From positions 24,548,001-24,612,000 of the forward strand of contig CM075352.1 in NCBI GenBank assembly GCA_037693485.1: a stretch of DNA of 64,000 nucleotides. The letters run 5' to 3'. Position 1 is the stretch's first letter; each line of letters opens with the position of its first letter. The notes under the pieces are model-generated. The model was given only the letters and a program-made list of their open reading frames with translations, did no database searches and was not told the origin of the DNA. The stretch comes from Kitagawia praeruptora (taxonomy: Eukaryota; Streptophyta; Magnoliopsida; Apiales; Apiaceae). This document shows positions 41,315-53,039 of this stretch, one piece after another. The position numbers were made by a program, and so were the translations under genes.

Positions 41315-44300
41315 ATGGTGCTCAAATTCTTGATATTTCTTGCTACAATTCATGGGCTTTTTACATCATTTACAGAAGCAGTTAGATTTGATCTTGAATC
41401 TGGTAATACTAAGTGTATTTCTGAAGATATTAAATCAAATTCAATGACTGTTGGGAATTACAGAATTGTTAATCCCAATGAACCCCATCATTTCCATCCT
41501 TCTTCTGTTGAACAAACTCATCAGCCTTTGCCTGAGTCTCATAAACTTACTGTCAGGGTAATTTTTACATTTTTTACCTGTCTTTTTATCTTCCCTTTTT
41601 TGGGTTTGTGATCTTTTGTATGTGATTTATGTTCAAGATTGGAATTTTATGTTGATTATGTGTTTATGTTATTAAATTAAGAACTTTTGTTGTTTAATTT
41701 GGTTTTGTTTGATCAGATATTAATGAATAAGTAAAGATTATGTAGGGATCTTCATGAATTATGGTTTTTATTGTATTTATTAAATTAAGCAGCAGCAAAT
41801 TAGTTGTTCTATTGCTTTTGCTATTCATCTAGGTGAAATTAAAGAAAGGCAGCTAATATATGGTTATGTGGAGTTTATGTATGATTATAGTGTGGAATGT
41901 TTAGGTATTTGTTATTGAATGCAGGTGACGAGTACGTCTGGAAATAGCTATCACTACGCGGATCATGTGCAGAATGGTCAGTTCAGTTTTCAGGCGGTAG
42001 AAGCTGGAGACTACATGGCTTGCTTTTGGGCTGTTGATCAGACCCCTCCCGCAACATTGACTATTGATTTTGATTGGAAGTCAGGTGTAGCCACCAAGGA
42101 CTGGTCTAATGTTGCCAAGAAAGGGTCTATTGACGTAAGCCGTCGCTTACTGTTTGTTTAATTTCATTTTGGATGACTCTTATTAGGTTGTGATCACTTG
42201 GAAAAAGTGGGATTGCTGGAGAATAAAATGATTTTCTTATTGTTGATTGATACATGTAGTGGCGGAACTAAGATCCCAAAATAGCCGGGGCTAATATGTA
42301 TTATTGCTAATTTTCCGATACTAGGCGCCAGGCGGGGATCAAAAAGAAATTTACACTGATTTTTAATTAAAATTTGTGGGCTGAAAATAATTTTTCTATT
42401 AAAAATTTCAGTCTAGCCGGGGCTCCACCCTAGGCTCCCCCCCACACGGGTTCTGCCCATGGATACATGGCTAAAAAGTTATTGTTACGGTAGAAAGCGT
42501 AGAAGTGAATGGAACAGAGTTTGATTTTGTAAATTATGGCATATACTAATGGTAGCCTAATCTTCTAGAAATTATTGATTTACTTCCTTTCGGAGATATA
42601 TTATCTGTGTTATATATATGTTTCTTTGTTCTTATCTCTGAACTCGTAGCAGTTAAATGCCATTTGTTCTAGTTTTAGCGAGTTTAGGATTATCTGTAGA
42701 TACTGTCAAGCAGTACACTATGAAACATATGATACATATCTAAATGTTATATTTTGAAGTATAAGCAAGAACTTGTTTAAATGAGCCCTGCATTTGAAAA
42801 AATATAGCAATACCTGATTGTGACTATAACTTATTTCTATCTACAATCATTAAGTTATATATTAAATAAATAAATAGTTGTTGGATTATGGAGCCTTTAG
42901 AGAGGAATACCCTTAGTTGGTAATTTGTCTGAGGTTAGAATTGATGCGAATGTTAGCATAACCACCCTTAATTGTCTCCAACTGCAGACTGGTCTTTTTC
43001 TTATTGTTATAGTTGATTCTTTCATTTATGCTTAAGGAGGGTAGTTAAAATATACAAATCTTCCTGCTTAATACCCTTGCCTCAAGTTATCACTATTTGT
43101 ATAATGTCGAAGTGTTATGTACATGGTATGTAGTGCAGTAGTAGTATCATTAGCAACTCGGGACCTAATTTGTGGAATACTAATTCGCTTCTTAACATAA
43201 GACTGAAAATAGCAATAGATCCACACATCCAGCCAACAGTTCTGTGCATGATTCTATTCGTTCATGTGGTCCACTAAATCTAAATGTACTGCTTCCTCTT
43301 TTTAGGTTAAGTGCTTATTTATTGCTTTCAATTTGAGATTAATATATTTTCCAAATTGTCTACAAATGCAGTGCTCACTACAAAAGTTTATTAGTATGAA
43401 CGACAAAAGTATATTAGTATGAACGCACAAGTATGGATAATTTCGTTAACAATTTGCTCTCTTATTTATTACCAGGCCATGGAAATAGAAGTGAAGAAAC
43501 TTTACGAAACTGTTACATCCATTCATGAGGAGATGTTTTATCTTCGCGAAAGGTAATGATGAACTTTTGTTCCAATAAGAATTTCGTAATATGAACATGT
43601 AATCAACTCATATTTACGGTACTTGTCTTCACTTCTTTGTTGTTTTAGAATGTCCTGCACTTTTTGTAATAAAACCAACATGCAAAGACCACCATTATAC
43701 TCCAAAGTAATTGGATATTCCACACCATCTGATTTTTGAACACCCTGGGACTCCCCAAAAATATTTGAATTTTACCACTCTATGGCCTTGAATATAAGAC
43801 AACACACAAATAACTCTCCTGTTGCATTGTGAGAGACGAGTGTTTTACCTGATGAATCACATTTTTATCAATTAAGATGACTGGCTTGATCATTAACAGA
43901 TTTAAAGTTATTGTCCCAATATGCAGCTTCTTAGTCTCATTAAAACTCAAATTCTGTGGTATATTTGATAAACGTCATTTCCTGGTAGCCTTACCTAAGT
44001 TTAATTACGAATTAGTGCCATATCCCCAAAGGCCCAAAGAGTATTAAAAAAAAAATGGAACTTCTATCCTAGGCCCATAACGTAGTTTTCTAATTAATAT
44101 ACAAGTCAGGCTAATATGATTATTGCTGCAAGTAGACAAGATTACAGTTATGTTTCCCCTACCTATTGCGTATGTTATATGTACGCGATTCTGGCACTAT
44201 TCAAGAGAGTTGATATTTTTTTTGGGTTGCCAGCTAGCTATAAATACGCTTGATATTTCTCTGTTAACATACTGATATGCATGCACAAGGGTACAGCCCG

Positions 44301-44722
44301 GTTTCGACCAGCATAACATGTCCACATTACAATGTTTGGAGGTCTTGAGTACTGTGACATGATAGCCGATTTTAAAACATTAAAGTGAACACATTCTATA
44401 TGGGCAAGTCATCCACAAGTCTTTATGAATTGACACATAAAGACTAGTAGTCAAAATTCCATTTTGGTAAACAAAAATGCATTGTCAGGGAAAAAAAATA
44501 CATAATACATGTTCACATCTTACCCTTAGCTGATGCCTGAGAGACACTCTTTGACAACTGCTCTCTAAATGTTTCAGGGAAGAAGAGATGCAAGAACTTA
44601 ACAAGGCTACAAACTCCAAAATGGGATGGCTTAGTTTGCTGTCACTCATGATTTGCTTATCAGTTTCTGGTATGCAGTTATGGCATCTGAAGTCATTTTT
44701 CGAGAAGAAGAAGCTTATTTAA
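41315..44722 (+). CDS. Transmembrane emp24/p24-delta cargo receptor, four exons
   Basis: Exons 41315-41557, 41925-42134, 43476-43552 and 44578-44722 join in frame with GT-AG introns to 224 residues. A signal peptide (VLKFLIFLATIHGLFTSFTEA) precedes a GOLD domain (RFDLESGNTKCISEDI, YHYADHVQNGQFSFQAVEAG, GDYMACFWAVDQ). A coiled-coil segment (EIEVKKLYETVTSIHEEMFY LRER) leads to one membrane helix (WLSLLSLMICLSVSGMQLW) and a cytosolic tail ending FFEKKKLI, with the di-aromatic and dilysine signals for COPII and COPI. p24 proteins cycle between ER and Golgi and help sort cargo. Intron 2 (1.3 kb) has a GC-rich repeat near 42258-42470 (GTGGCGGAACTAAG ... CCGGGGCT), a common plant intron repeat. The gene looks intact. 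Confidence 0.9.
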
Positions 44723-44961
44723 CTTGGTTCATGTATCCCCAGTCGTCTACACTATTTAATTGTAAAAATTCATGTTATAGTTCACTTTATTTTCGCTAAG
44801 AACTAATTCTCACTATCCTCGCTAAGAAGAAGCCAATATATGTATACTAAGAGACACACATGCCTACATTTATACATAAAAATTGCAGAACTAATTCTCA
44901 CCATCCTCAACTTAAACTTGTTTTCACTTGAATCACACTTAAAACTATATGTTAAAATGAA

Positions 44962-46315
44962 GGGTTATCAAGACATTGACCCTCGAAGTTTGGCCAAATG
45001 TACACATGAACCCTTAAAGTAAAAAAACGTACATTCTTGCCCTTGAAGTATGTCCTTTGTACATATCGGTCACTTTCACGATCAAATCGGCCAGAATTTA
45101 AATATCGCCGATGAAGTGAGGGGTAATATCGGAAACTATGTGTTGATGTGTACAAATGTACATACTTCAAGGGTTGATGTGTACAAATGTACATACTTCA
45201 AGTGTTAATCTGTACAATGTGCATTAACTCAGAAACTTCAAAAAAAATCTTGATTTTCACATTTTTGATTTTTTATTAAAAATAATTTTATTACATTTAA
45301 TAGTATTTTTATAATAAGTCTACAACATCTTATGAATGATATTATATTACAAGTCTTGTTTTCTAAATGTGTTAATCTGTACAATTTGCATACTTTAAAT
45401 GGTAAAATGTCTATACTATTAATAAGAAATGAAACGAGACAATTTTTCCTTGGACTGCAAAATGAGATACCAAAAGTTCAACAAACCATTCAGAAGTCTA
45501 GCATTCATTACATAGCAAAATAGATAACCACAATTCTGGATGATCAAACTGATCATTTGTTTACCATAACATAATGAGCATAATGATCAATAGCCAAAAA
45601 GTCTTAATAGTACTAAAGAGTCAAGAGTTTCCAACTAGATTCCTCCACCTACTTTTTTGCATCTAGCTTCCTCCTAACGGAAAGCTTTGTTGCATCTTGC
45701 AAGGTACCCTTTGTTATGACAGTTTTCCCATGTGACTGAAAAGGTGCAGACTTGAGAGTGGTACCACCAACAATAGTCTTATATTGTTTAACTGGCGGTG
45801 GGGGTGGGGGTCCAAGTCTCATTGTTTAATTTAGTGATGGTTTAATAATTACTTTCCAATTAAAACTACGTAGAAACAAAAGAGGAGAAGAAAAGGTATA
45901 ACATTTTTTTTAATAAAAATAAAAATTCATGATTACCCGCGGGGACCTCCGTTCCCCGTTCAGGGCGGGGATCGGAGAGCAAAATATTACCCGTTCGGGA
46001 TCGTGGCGGGTTCGGGGTGCGGATAGGGGATAGGGGTTGGGGGATCGGGGACCGGAACGAGAATTGCACTCTTCGATCCCGAAGTCTCATTTGTACACAT
46101 CAACCCTTGAAGTATGTACATTTGTACACATCAACACATAGTTTCCGATATTACCCCTCACTTCATCGGCGATATTTAAATTCTGGCCGATTTGATCGTG
46201 AAAGTGGCCGATATGTACAAAGGACATACTTCAAGGACAGGAATGTACGTTTTTTTACTTTAAGGGTTTATGTGTACATTTGGCCAAACTTTAAGGACCA
46301 ATGTCTTAATAACCC
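44962..46315. mobile_element. Mutator-like element, 1.35 kb, with TIRs of about 230 bp
   Basis: Left end GGGTTATCAAGACATTG and right end reverse-complemented GGGTTATTAAGACATTG; inverted similarity continues to about 45195 and back to about 46090 (TTGGCCAAATGTACACAT ... ATCGCCGATGAAGTGAGGGG). A perfect 9-bp duplication TAAAATGAA flanks it (44953-44961, 46316-46324). The interior contains a coding-like stretch (45649-45822) and a GC-rich block (45938-46060). No MuDR-type transposase. Confidence 0.9.
45649..45822 (-). CDS. Coding-like 57-aa ORF inside the MULE, possible captured exon
   Basis: ATG at 45822 to TAG at 45649: MRLGPPPPPPVKQYKTIV, then GGTTLKSAPFQSHGKTVITK and a basic tail ending RRKLDAKK. 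The Pro run plus a regular protein-like body suggests a real protein end. Family not recognised. It may be a captured host fragment or the tail of a transposon protein. Confidence 0.35.
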   Translation of the reverse strand: MRLGPPPPPPVKQYKTIVGGTTLKSAPFQSHGKTVITKGTLQDATKLSVRRKLDAKK

Positions 46316-46324
46316 TAAAATGAA

Positions 46325-46651
46325 TGATTGCTAGAAGCCTAGAATATTTGAACTTTTATTTTATTTGTCTGTAATCCTCTGCAACATGCTACTGAGCTTT
46401 GAAGATGCATGATAGATATATAGATTCAAAGATCTATTAGCAATCTTTACTGAAACAATGTAGGCATATCTGGATACTGAAAGATGCATATAATTTTCTA
46501 TGCAAATACTCAAAAACAAGTAACAAATGGAAAGAAATATCTCTGGATAGAGTAAATAATCAACCAAGAACGTCGTAGTCTTTAACCAAACAAAAATAAA
46601 CCAAAATGAATGTCTACCAAACAAAAATAAACCAAAATGAATGTCTACCAA
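46325..46651. other. Spacer downstream of the MAM33-like fragment
   Basis: Contains a 33-bp tandem repeat pair near 46586-46650 (AACCAAAATGAATGTCTACC). Otherwise no feature. Confidence 0.5.
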
Positions 46652-47179
46652 TCAGGTACTTGCTAAAACTTTACGTAAATCAAATTTTTTGTCATCCTCA
46701 GCAATCATCTTCATATATGTTTCCAGGTTCCTTAGATTATCTCGATTTACCCTGCAGCACATGAACTCATATAGCATACGTGCATTGTTCAAATGGACTC
46801 CCCGTACCCTCAAAAAATTGTTGAACGCAAGTTGCAGATTCGCAGGCAAGTAGCTGGGATTGAAATAAAATTATATTAGATAGTAAAAATCGGTCAATAC
46901 ATTATATAACATTAAACTATAATGCAATAACACATACCTAAATAGGACTCCAGTATCCGTACTGTCTCCAGGGTACGTAATTCTTTCGATGTCAAAATTT
47001 TCTTTCGTAAGCCAACAATGAAATTGAATACTGATGTTGTTTGAGAAACGAACATTGGCAGTAAGTCGCAGTGAATGGTATGAAGGGACCCAAAGTTCTA
47101 CATTGATAATTTCATCCTTATGGGATCTTTTTAGAGTGACTGGGAAAATCAGGTCTATCGCATTCGACTTCAAAGCCAT
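46652..47179 (-). CDS. MAM33/p32-like (mitochondrial glycoprotein family) C-terminal gene fragment, two exons
   Basis: Exon 47179-46938 and exon 46853-46652 join across an 84-bp GT-AG intron to 147 codons. The first part has the beta-strand pattern of the p32 fold (LTANVRFSNNISIQFHCWL); the second has the end motif LPANLQLAFNNFLRVRGVHL, then MLYEFMCCRVNRDNLRNLET. MAM33/p32 proteins form doughnut trimers in the mitochondrial matrix. The usual N-terminal targeting region is missing here; a serine-rich frame at 47575-47760 (minus) could be its exon but lacks an ATG and a clean junction. It may be a gene with an unseen first exon or a truncated copy. Confidence 0.5.
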
Positions 47180-47778
47180 GAGGAAGCTTCATAGACTATG
47201 ATACCAAACAAAAAATTACAGCATATAAATAGTCACCAATTATAACAAGGGTAAAAAATACTCCTATAAATAAAATAAGGAGACATAGATGTGTGCATGA
47301 TAGGCAAAAACCCAAAAAGCAAAACAAAAAAAATAGTAATAAACTAACATCAGTCTTGGCTTCTGATAGATGTAATCCGATTTGTTGGAGTGATGGATCT
47401 TTCTCTTCTACTTCCTCTCTAGGTTTTATATGTAAATCTTCAACTCGTTGCTCTCTAGGTTTTTCTTTACGTAGCGCTCCAACTCGTTTCTCGATTAAAC
47501 GGATCTTTTTTAAGAGATATGTGAAGTCTAATTCGGGCAAGACCTGTTGCTCAATATTTTCCTTGACAGTTGAGTCAGGAGAAGATGAAAGAGAATTGAC
47601 GAACCCACGATATAGAAGTTGGAATAATAATTTGGCTCCGCTTAGCAGCAGCAGCAGCAGACAAGTAGCGGCTACAGAATTGACTTCCGCCACTCGTAAG
47701 ACATGCTGATGACCTACTAAGGAAAGAATAATATCGTAAACAGTGATCTCCACTTACCAAAATAACGTTTTTTTAAAG
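47180..47778 (-). other. Upstream region of the MAM33-like fragment, possible missed exon
   Basis: A minus-strand frame at 47753-47196 (begins with GTG) has a hydrophobic start, then KKIRLIEKRVGALRKEKPRE in a charged coil up to SEAKTD followed by GTTAGT, a possible donor. No frame-consistent acceptor to the MAM33 exon was found. Coding status is open. Confidence 0.3.
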
Positions 47779-48038
47779 TGTTGGCCAAAAGTACCAGGCT
47801 GTTACGCATTTGATAAGAACTTAATAAAAAAAAAGCCTATTACGCATTTTGCAACTGAGTAACACATATAAATTTTTTTCCTATTACCCCTTTGGAGAAT
47901 GCGTAATAGCTATTACCCATTCTCCAAATGCGTAATAGGAAGTACTGTTTCACCTATTACCTCTTTCTAAAATGCGTAACTAATATAAAACCTATTACCC
48001 TCATCCAAAATGCGTAATAGAGTGATATTTTTGGCCAC
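47779..48038. repeat. Small inverted-repeat element with GCGTAAT motifs
   Basis: Ends GTTGGCCAAAAGTACC and, reversed, AGTGGCCAAAAATATC. Six or so copies of ATGCGTAATAG or CTATTAC(C/G)C lie between, in both orientations. Probably a MITE-like repeat; no target duplication is certain. Confidence 0.4.
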
Positions 48039-48601
48039 TTTTTCAAAAAATGGTATTCTCATCAAAATTTTGTGCAAAAATGATATTCTTGGCCATTGCC
48101 CCCTACTAAGAAGAACGTTTGCTAGACCGGCCATAGTAGAAGCTTACAGTGAGAAAACCAATAAATAATCTTCACTTAACTTAATTAGGCTTACAAGACT
48201 TTAAATAGGTAGGGTTGTAGGAACTAGGTATCGTCAATCGTGTAGGTATTTATGTTTGGAAAGAATTGAATTTCTTTTTGAAATATCTAATGTTTCTGTT
48301 TATTCTTCTTCTTTTTATTTTTTTTGCTAAAATGTTTCTGTTTATTCTGATTTAACAGGAAGGTAACTTTTTTTTAACATATTACATCAATAAAGAAAAC
48401 GAATTATGTTAGGAAAAAGACTCTTTAATGTGATCAAAGTTCTACCTCTTCAAGTCGAAAACATTGCTAATCTAATTCCGAGAAACAACCCTAATGTTGT
48501 AGAGTTATAAGATTATCATGCACTATTAAATAAATTTTATTTTATGTTATAATTAGATTGTTATATAAATATTATTTTTAATATTTTATTTTTAGGGAAA
48601 A
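48039..48601. other. Intergenic, no gene seen
   Basis: AT-rich; no protein-like frame or repeat stands out. Confidence 0.5.
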
Positions 48602-48987
48602 GAGTATCTAAAGCACACAACAGAGAAGTTCTCTATTAGTGCGGTTTAAAATATGATAAATTAATTATTATTTGAACGATCCAACCGTACGGATGTTAAA
48701 TTCATACAAAAATATGTGAATGTACAAATTTTCGTTTAATTTAATTATTTGGAACTATAAATTTATAGCAATAAGATTATGATAAATCTGTGTCGTTGAA
48801 TATATATAGAAAATAGTATTATTATAAAAGTGATGCTCCACTATTTCAAATATAATAAAAATTTGTATACAATGTTATTTCGACATAAACTTTTCATCCG
48901 TACGGTTGGATTATCAAAAATAATAATAAAATACAATATTTAAGGTGCACTAGTAGAGAACTTTTCTATAGTGTGCTTTAGAAACTC
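48602..48987. mobile_element. MITE of about 386 bp with imperfect TIRs
   Basis: Left GAGTATCTAAAGCACACAAC and right reversed GAGTTTCTAAAGCACACTAT; the pairing continues through GAAGTTCTCTA(T/C)TAGTGC. Internal CCGTACGG words near each end also pair. No clear target duplication; superfamily not assigned. Confidence 0.7.
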
Positions 48988-49274
48988 CATGCCCTTATTT
49001 TTATTTTAATTTAAACAATTTAATATAAATTTAATTAGTGATATGCATGGTTTAAAACTTACATTATTAAATCCTAAAATAAATATGTTATTGATGGAAT
49101 TCAAACCTTAAAATTTAGTAAATTAATTTAATCATATACCATGTCTAAATATTAGATCTACGGTTCTGATTTTTTTACTAAAAATCTAACAGTCATTATT
49201 CGTTGTATATGAATTTCTATTACATTTTGTAAGTAATTAGAAGATATGGTCTGATATTTTGGGTATATATTAAT

Positions 49275-49455
49275 GGGAAATTATGAATGGTACCCTCATG
49301 GTTTGGGCTGTTATGAATGGTACCCTAAATGAACAGTAAAGTGGTACCATTCATAATTTTTCGCGTAATAAGTCAAAAGTTTTAGGGGCACCATTCATAA
49401 AAAAGGGTATCATTCATAAAAGTCAAAACCAGAGAGGTACCATTCATAATTTCCC
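49275..49455. mobile_element. Short palindromic MITE (181 bp)
   Basis: Left GGGAAATTATGAATGGTACC and right reversed GGGAAATTATGAATGGTACC are identical over 20 bp. The word ATGAATGGTACC recurs internally in both orientations. AT-rich flanks prevent a sure target duplication. Confidence 0.75.
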
Positions 49456-50450
49456 TATATTAATTATTGCAAAATTGTATTTTAAATTAAAAGTTAACGT
49501 ATTTTAATTAGAAATATTACTGATTAGAAGATACAATATTTTTAGGTGTTTATAAAATGTAATATCATCAATTAAAAGAAAACATGTTTTAATTAAAAAA
49601 TCTTATCAGCTAATTACTATTAAATAAATAATTTTATAATTTATTTTAATAATTAGGATGATCGTGCCAAAAACAAGCAAACTGACAACTTTCAATGTCC
49701 GTGCGATGCACGGGTTTCTTTTATTTTGTTATATTTAATATTACAATTATGTTTTTATATAATCATTATTTTAATTTTTTTATTTTAATTTAATATAATT
49801 TATTATACTCATGTTTACGGATTATACTAATATTTCCTTATTATAAAGAACGGACACAGATTTTAAATATTTTTTATTAATATTTGAAAAAAATATGGTG
49901 TGATATTTTCATGTATATATCAATGATTGTAAGATTAGTTTCAAATAAAAAGGTAACGTGTTTTATTTAGAAAGGAAATATTAATGCTCGGAAGATATGA
50001 TATGATTAATATTTTTAGGTGTTTATAAAATGTAATAGGTTTAAATAAAAGTAAATGTGAAAAAGACAATCGTCTAATTACCGTTAATTACATTATGTTA
50101 TTATTTATTTTAATAAATAGAATAATCATACCGAAAATCAAAAATAATTCAGATCACTACAGGAAATTCTATATTTAGCTACCAATATTTTATCTACAAA
50201 TAGATATTGGTGGGTAATAATTATTTTCCCCTACCATTAATTAACCGTGGAAAATATATGTGGCTAAGAACAAAAAAGAGGGCTAAAGAGGTTTTTTCTG
50301 AACCCACGCATATATCATTTGTTTGTTTGGCTGACATGTGACATGTTTTTCTTTAATATTAATATTAATATTAATATGGTAACTATGTCCGGACGGGTCC
50401 ATAGGTCCTGACCCACTAGAATTCCTAAAATAATTTGTTTGGCTGATATT
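49456..50450. other. AT-rich repeat tract; possible isolated CACTA end
   Basis: A palindrome CCGTGCGATGCACGG (49699-49713) repeats the one at 32527. Two diverged repeats with TATTTTTAGGTGTTTATAAA and ATGTAAT follow at about 49540 and 50012. CACTACAGGAAAT at 50155 looks like a CACTA terminus, but no partner end was found. No gene. Confidence 0.4.
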
Positions 50451-51258
50451 GGCGGGTCGGTTCCGCGTGCCGGGCCGATTCGGCGAGTTTAATATTTTTT
50501 TTCATTTTTGTTTGCAATTTTTTTTTAAGAAACGAAAATTCATTGCAATCAAAAAATTGCATACAACCACAATTCGTATAACCAATTTACAAATTGTTTT
50601 TTTCAATTCTTTTGTTTATATTTTATTATTTCTACACACTACATCCTATTTAAATTATTTATATTTTATTGTAAATGACTATAGAAAATTTATTTGTAAA
50701 TGAAATGACTATAGAAAACTTATTTTTTTATATTTATATAGAAAAATAAGGTGAGTATATATAACTAATAAATCAATTTATTGAATTAATTAATACATGC
50801 GTAATTAGCAAAATAAAAAAAAAAGACTATACGCATGACAACAATGCATATCATAGGCGTGCCGGGCGGGCCGGGGCGGGCCGGGCTGCTCGCGTGCACA
50901 GGCGGGTAGAGGCGGGTCGGTTCCGCGTGCCGGGCCGGTTCGGCGAGTTTAATATTTTTTTTTCGTTTGCAATCAAAAAATTGCATACAACCACAATTCG
51001 CATAACCAATTTACAAAATTTTTTTTTCAATTCTTTTGTTTATATTTTATTATTTCTACACACTACACCTTATTTAAATTATTATATTTTATTGTAAATG
51101 ACTATAGAAAATTTATTTGTAAATGACTATAGAAAACTTATTTTTTATATTTATATCGAAAAATAAGGTGAGTATATATAACTAATAAATCAATTTATTG
51201 AATTAATTAACACATGCGTAATTATCAAAATAAAAAAAAACTATACGCATGACAACAA
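50451..51258. repeat. Tandem repeat of about 460 bp with GC-rich heads, probably hAT-related
   Basis: GGCGGGTCGGTTCCGCGTGC starts at 50451 and at 50911; the following AT-rich 340 bp are nearly the same in both. Between them is a CCGGGC-rich block (50857-50910). CCGGGCC-rich termini are common in plant Ac-like hAT elements, and hAT transposase lies downstream on the minus strand, so this may be its 3' end. Confidence 0.65.
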
Positions 51259-52475
51259 CTATTTAATAGATGTTTTCATTTAACCATTATCAAAAATATT
51301 TTTTTAAAATATACTATTTTTTTGGATGAGTATAATCCAAAAATGGAATATCATTTAAAATATAATTATCTAATAATTTGTTTTAACTCATTAATATTTT
51401 TAATAAAACTGTTATGATTCATTCTTTGCCTTTAAGGTTTTATTAAATTAGAAAGTCGTATTTTTATAAAAAAAATATTATGTGTTTGTAAATAAAAAAT
51501 AAAAAATGATGTGCATTCGCAAATTTAAATAGCATATCTTTCTTTCAACCCATTCCGAATCAAATATAATTATCCAAAATGATATTTAATTAAGATTAAA
51601 AGTAATAGAATCAAATCTGGACTACAATATCTATTACAACTAATAGAAATCAGTCCTCGCTCTCATCATCATCTTCTTCTTCTTCGTTTTCTTCACCTTC
51701 TTCTTCTTAAACATTTAGCATCATCATAATACACCAAACACATATCCAAATCAGTATCTTATACAAGAAGTTCTGAACCCATTGTTTGATTTCGAGGCAG
51801 TGAACCACAACGAAAACAAGGATAACTATAAAAAAAAATCGAAATCCAAAACCATGGATCCATGTATAAGGGATGATTTGGAGAAAGAGAATCTGGGGTA
51901 ATTTTACGATTGAGAAAGGAGAGGGAGATGGCGGTGAAGAGAGATAGAAGAAAAGGGAGAGAGGGGAAAGATAAAAGAGAGACCGCCTGGAGAGAAGAGA
52001 GATAGGGTAAATAAGGTTTGATAAAATAATAGGAATAAAATATGGATAGTTGGATTTGTGTTTCTTTGTATTAATCGACGGTGTAGATACACAATCCTTG
52101 TGCTTGCTATACAGCGAATAACACATTGACACGTGTATCATATTTTAATACCCAAATCAAGAATGTTAACATAAATATCCAATTGTGATTCGTGAATGAA
52201 TAAAATTTATCAACACTTTTTAAAATAGGTATTTTGGTTAAGTTCAATTAAAAAATAAATGACTTCTTAATATCCCTAATTTTAACAATTTCATCTCAAA
52301 TTTTCGGGAAAATGCAAGTCGAATGAACTGATCCAATGTTTTTGCAATATTTTGAACACAAATTATACAATGTTTTTGGATTAAAAGAGGACGGTACCTC
52401 ATATAAATTTTATTAAATAAATTTTTTTTTACAAATGGTGTGAGAGGACTCCTCTCTAAAAAACGGAACAAACTG
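51259..52475. other. Non-coding region within the presumed hAT element
   Basis: AT-rich to 51640, then a CT/GA-rich low-complexity stretch (51660-52010). The frame at 51707-52141 (minus) is repetitive and I do not call it a gene. Confidence 0.4.
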
Positions 52476-53039
52476 CATTAAACATATTTAAAAAATTAGA
52501 AAGCAAACAAATTCTAAAACATATGTAAAAAATAACAAAGCAAACAAATCCTAAAATACAAAATACAAATTCTACACACTATTTAATTTATCATTCTTCT
52601 TGACCCGATTCCGATGAATTATCCATTGTCATCCATGGATCGTCTTCTCCATCCGAGTCATCTTCTTTTTTTCATTGTTGTCTTTTTGCGGCTTGATCCC
52701 AATCCTTTTTGCAAACACAAATTTTTATCACATCGGGTGGAAGACGTGATCTCTTCTCATTAAACATATTTAAAAAATTAGAAAGCAAACAAATTCTAAA
52801 ACATATGTAAAAAATAACAAAGCAAACAAATCCTAAAATACAAAATACAAATTCTACACACTATTTAATTTATCATTCTTCTTGACCCGATTCCGATGAA
52901 TTATCCATTGTCATCCATGGATCGTCTTCTCCATCCGAGTCATCTTCTTTTTTTCATTGTTGTCTTTTTGCGGCTTGATCCCAATCCTTTTTGCAAACAC
53001 AAATTTTTATCACATCGGGTGGAAGACGTGATCTCTTCT
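52476..53039. repeat. Exact-looking 282-bp tandem duplication at the hAT transposase 3' end
   Basis: CATTAAACATATTTAAAAAA begins at 52476 and 52758. The unit covers the last codons of the transposase and its 3' region; only the copy nearer 53039 continues into coding sequence. Confidence 0.9.

Noticed and set aside
42258..42470. A gene or young transposon in p24 intron 2
   Set aside because: Only a GC-rich dispersed repeat with no clear ends or target duplication; noted in the p24 entry.
50155..50290. A complete CACTA element starting CACTACAGGAAAT
   Set aside because: No partner terminus or 3-bp duplication was found, so only an isolated possible end is recorded.
51707..52141. 144-codon minus-strand frame
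   Set aside because: Composition follows a CT/GA-rich tract and no motif is visible; another frame in the same place is equally open.
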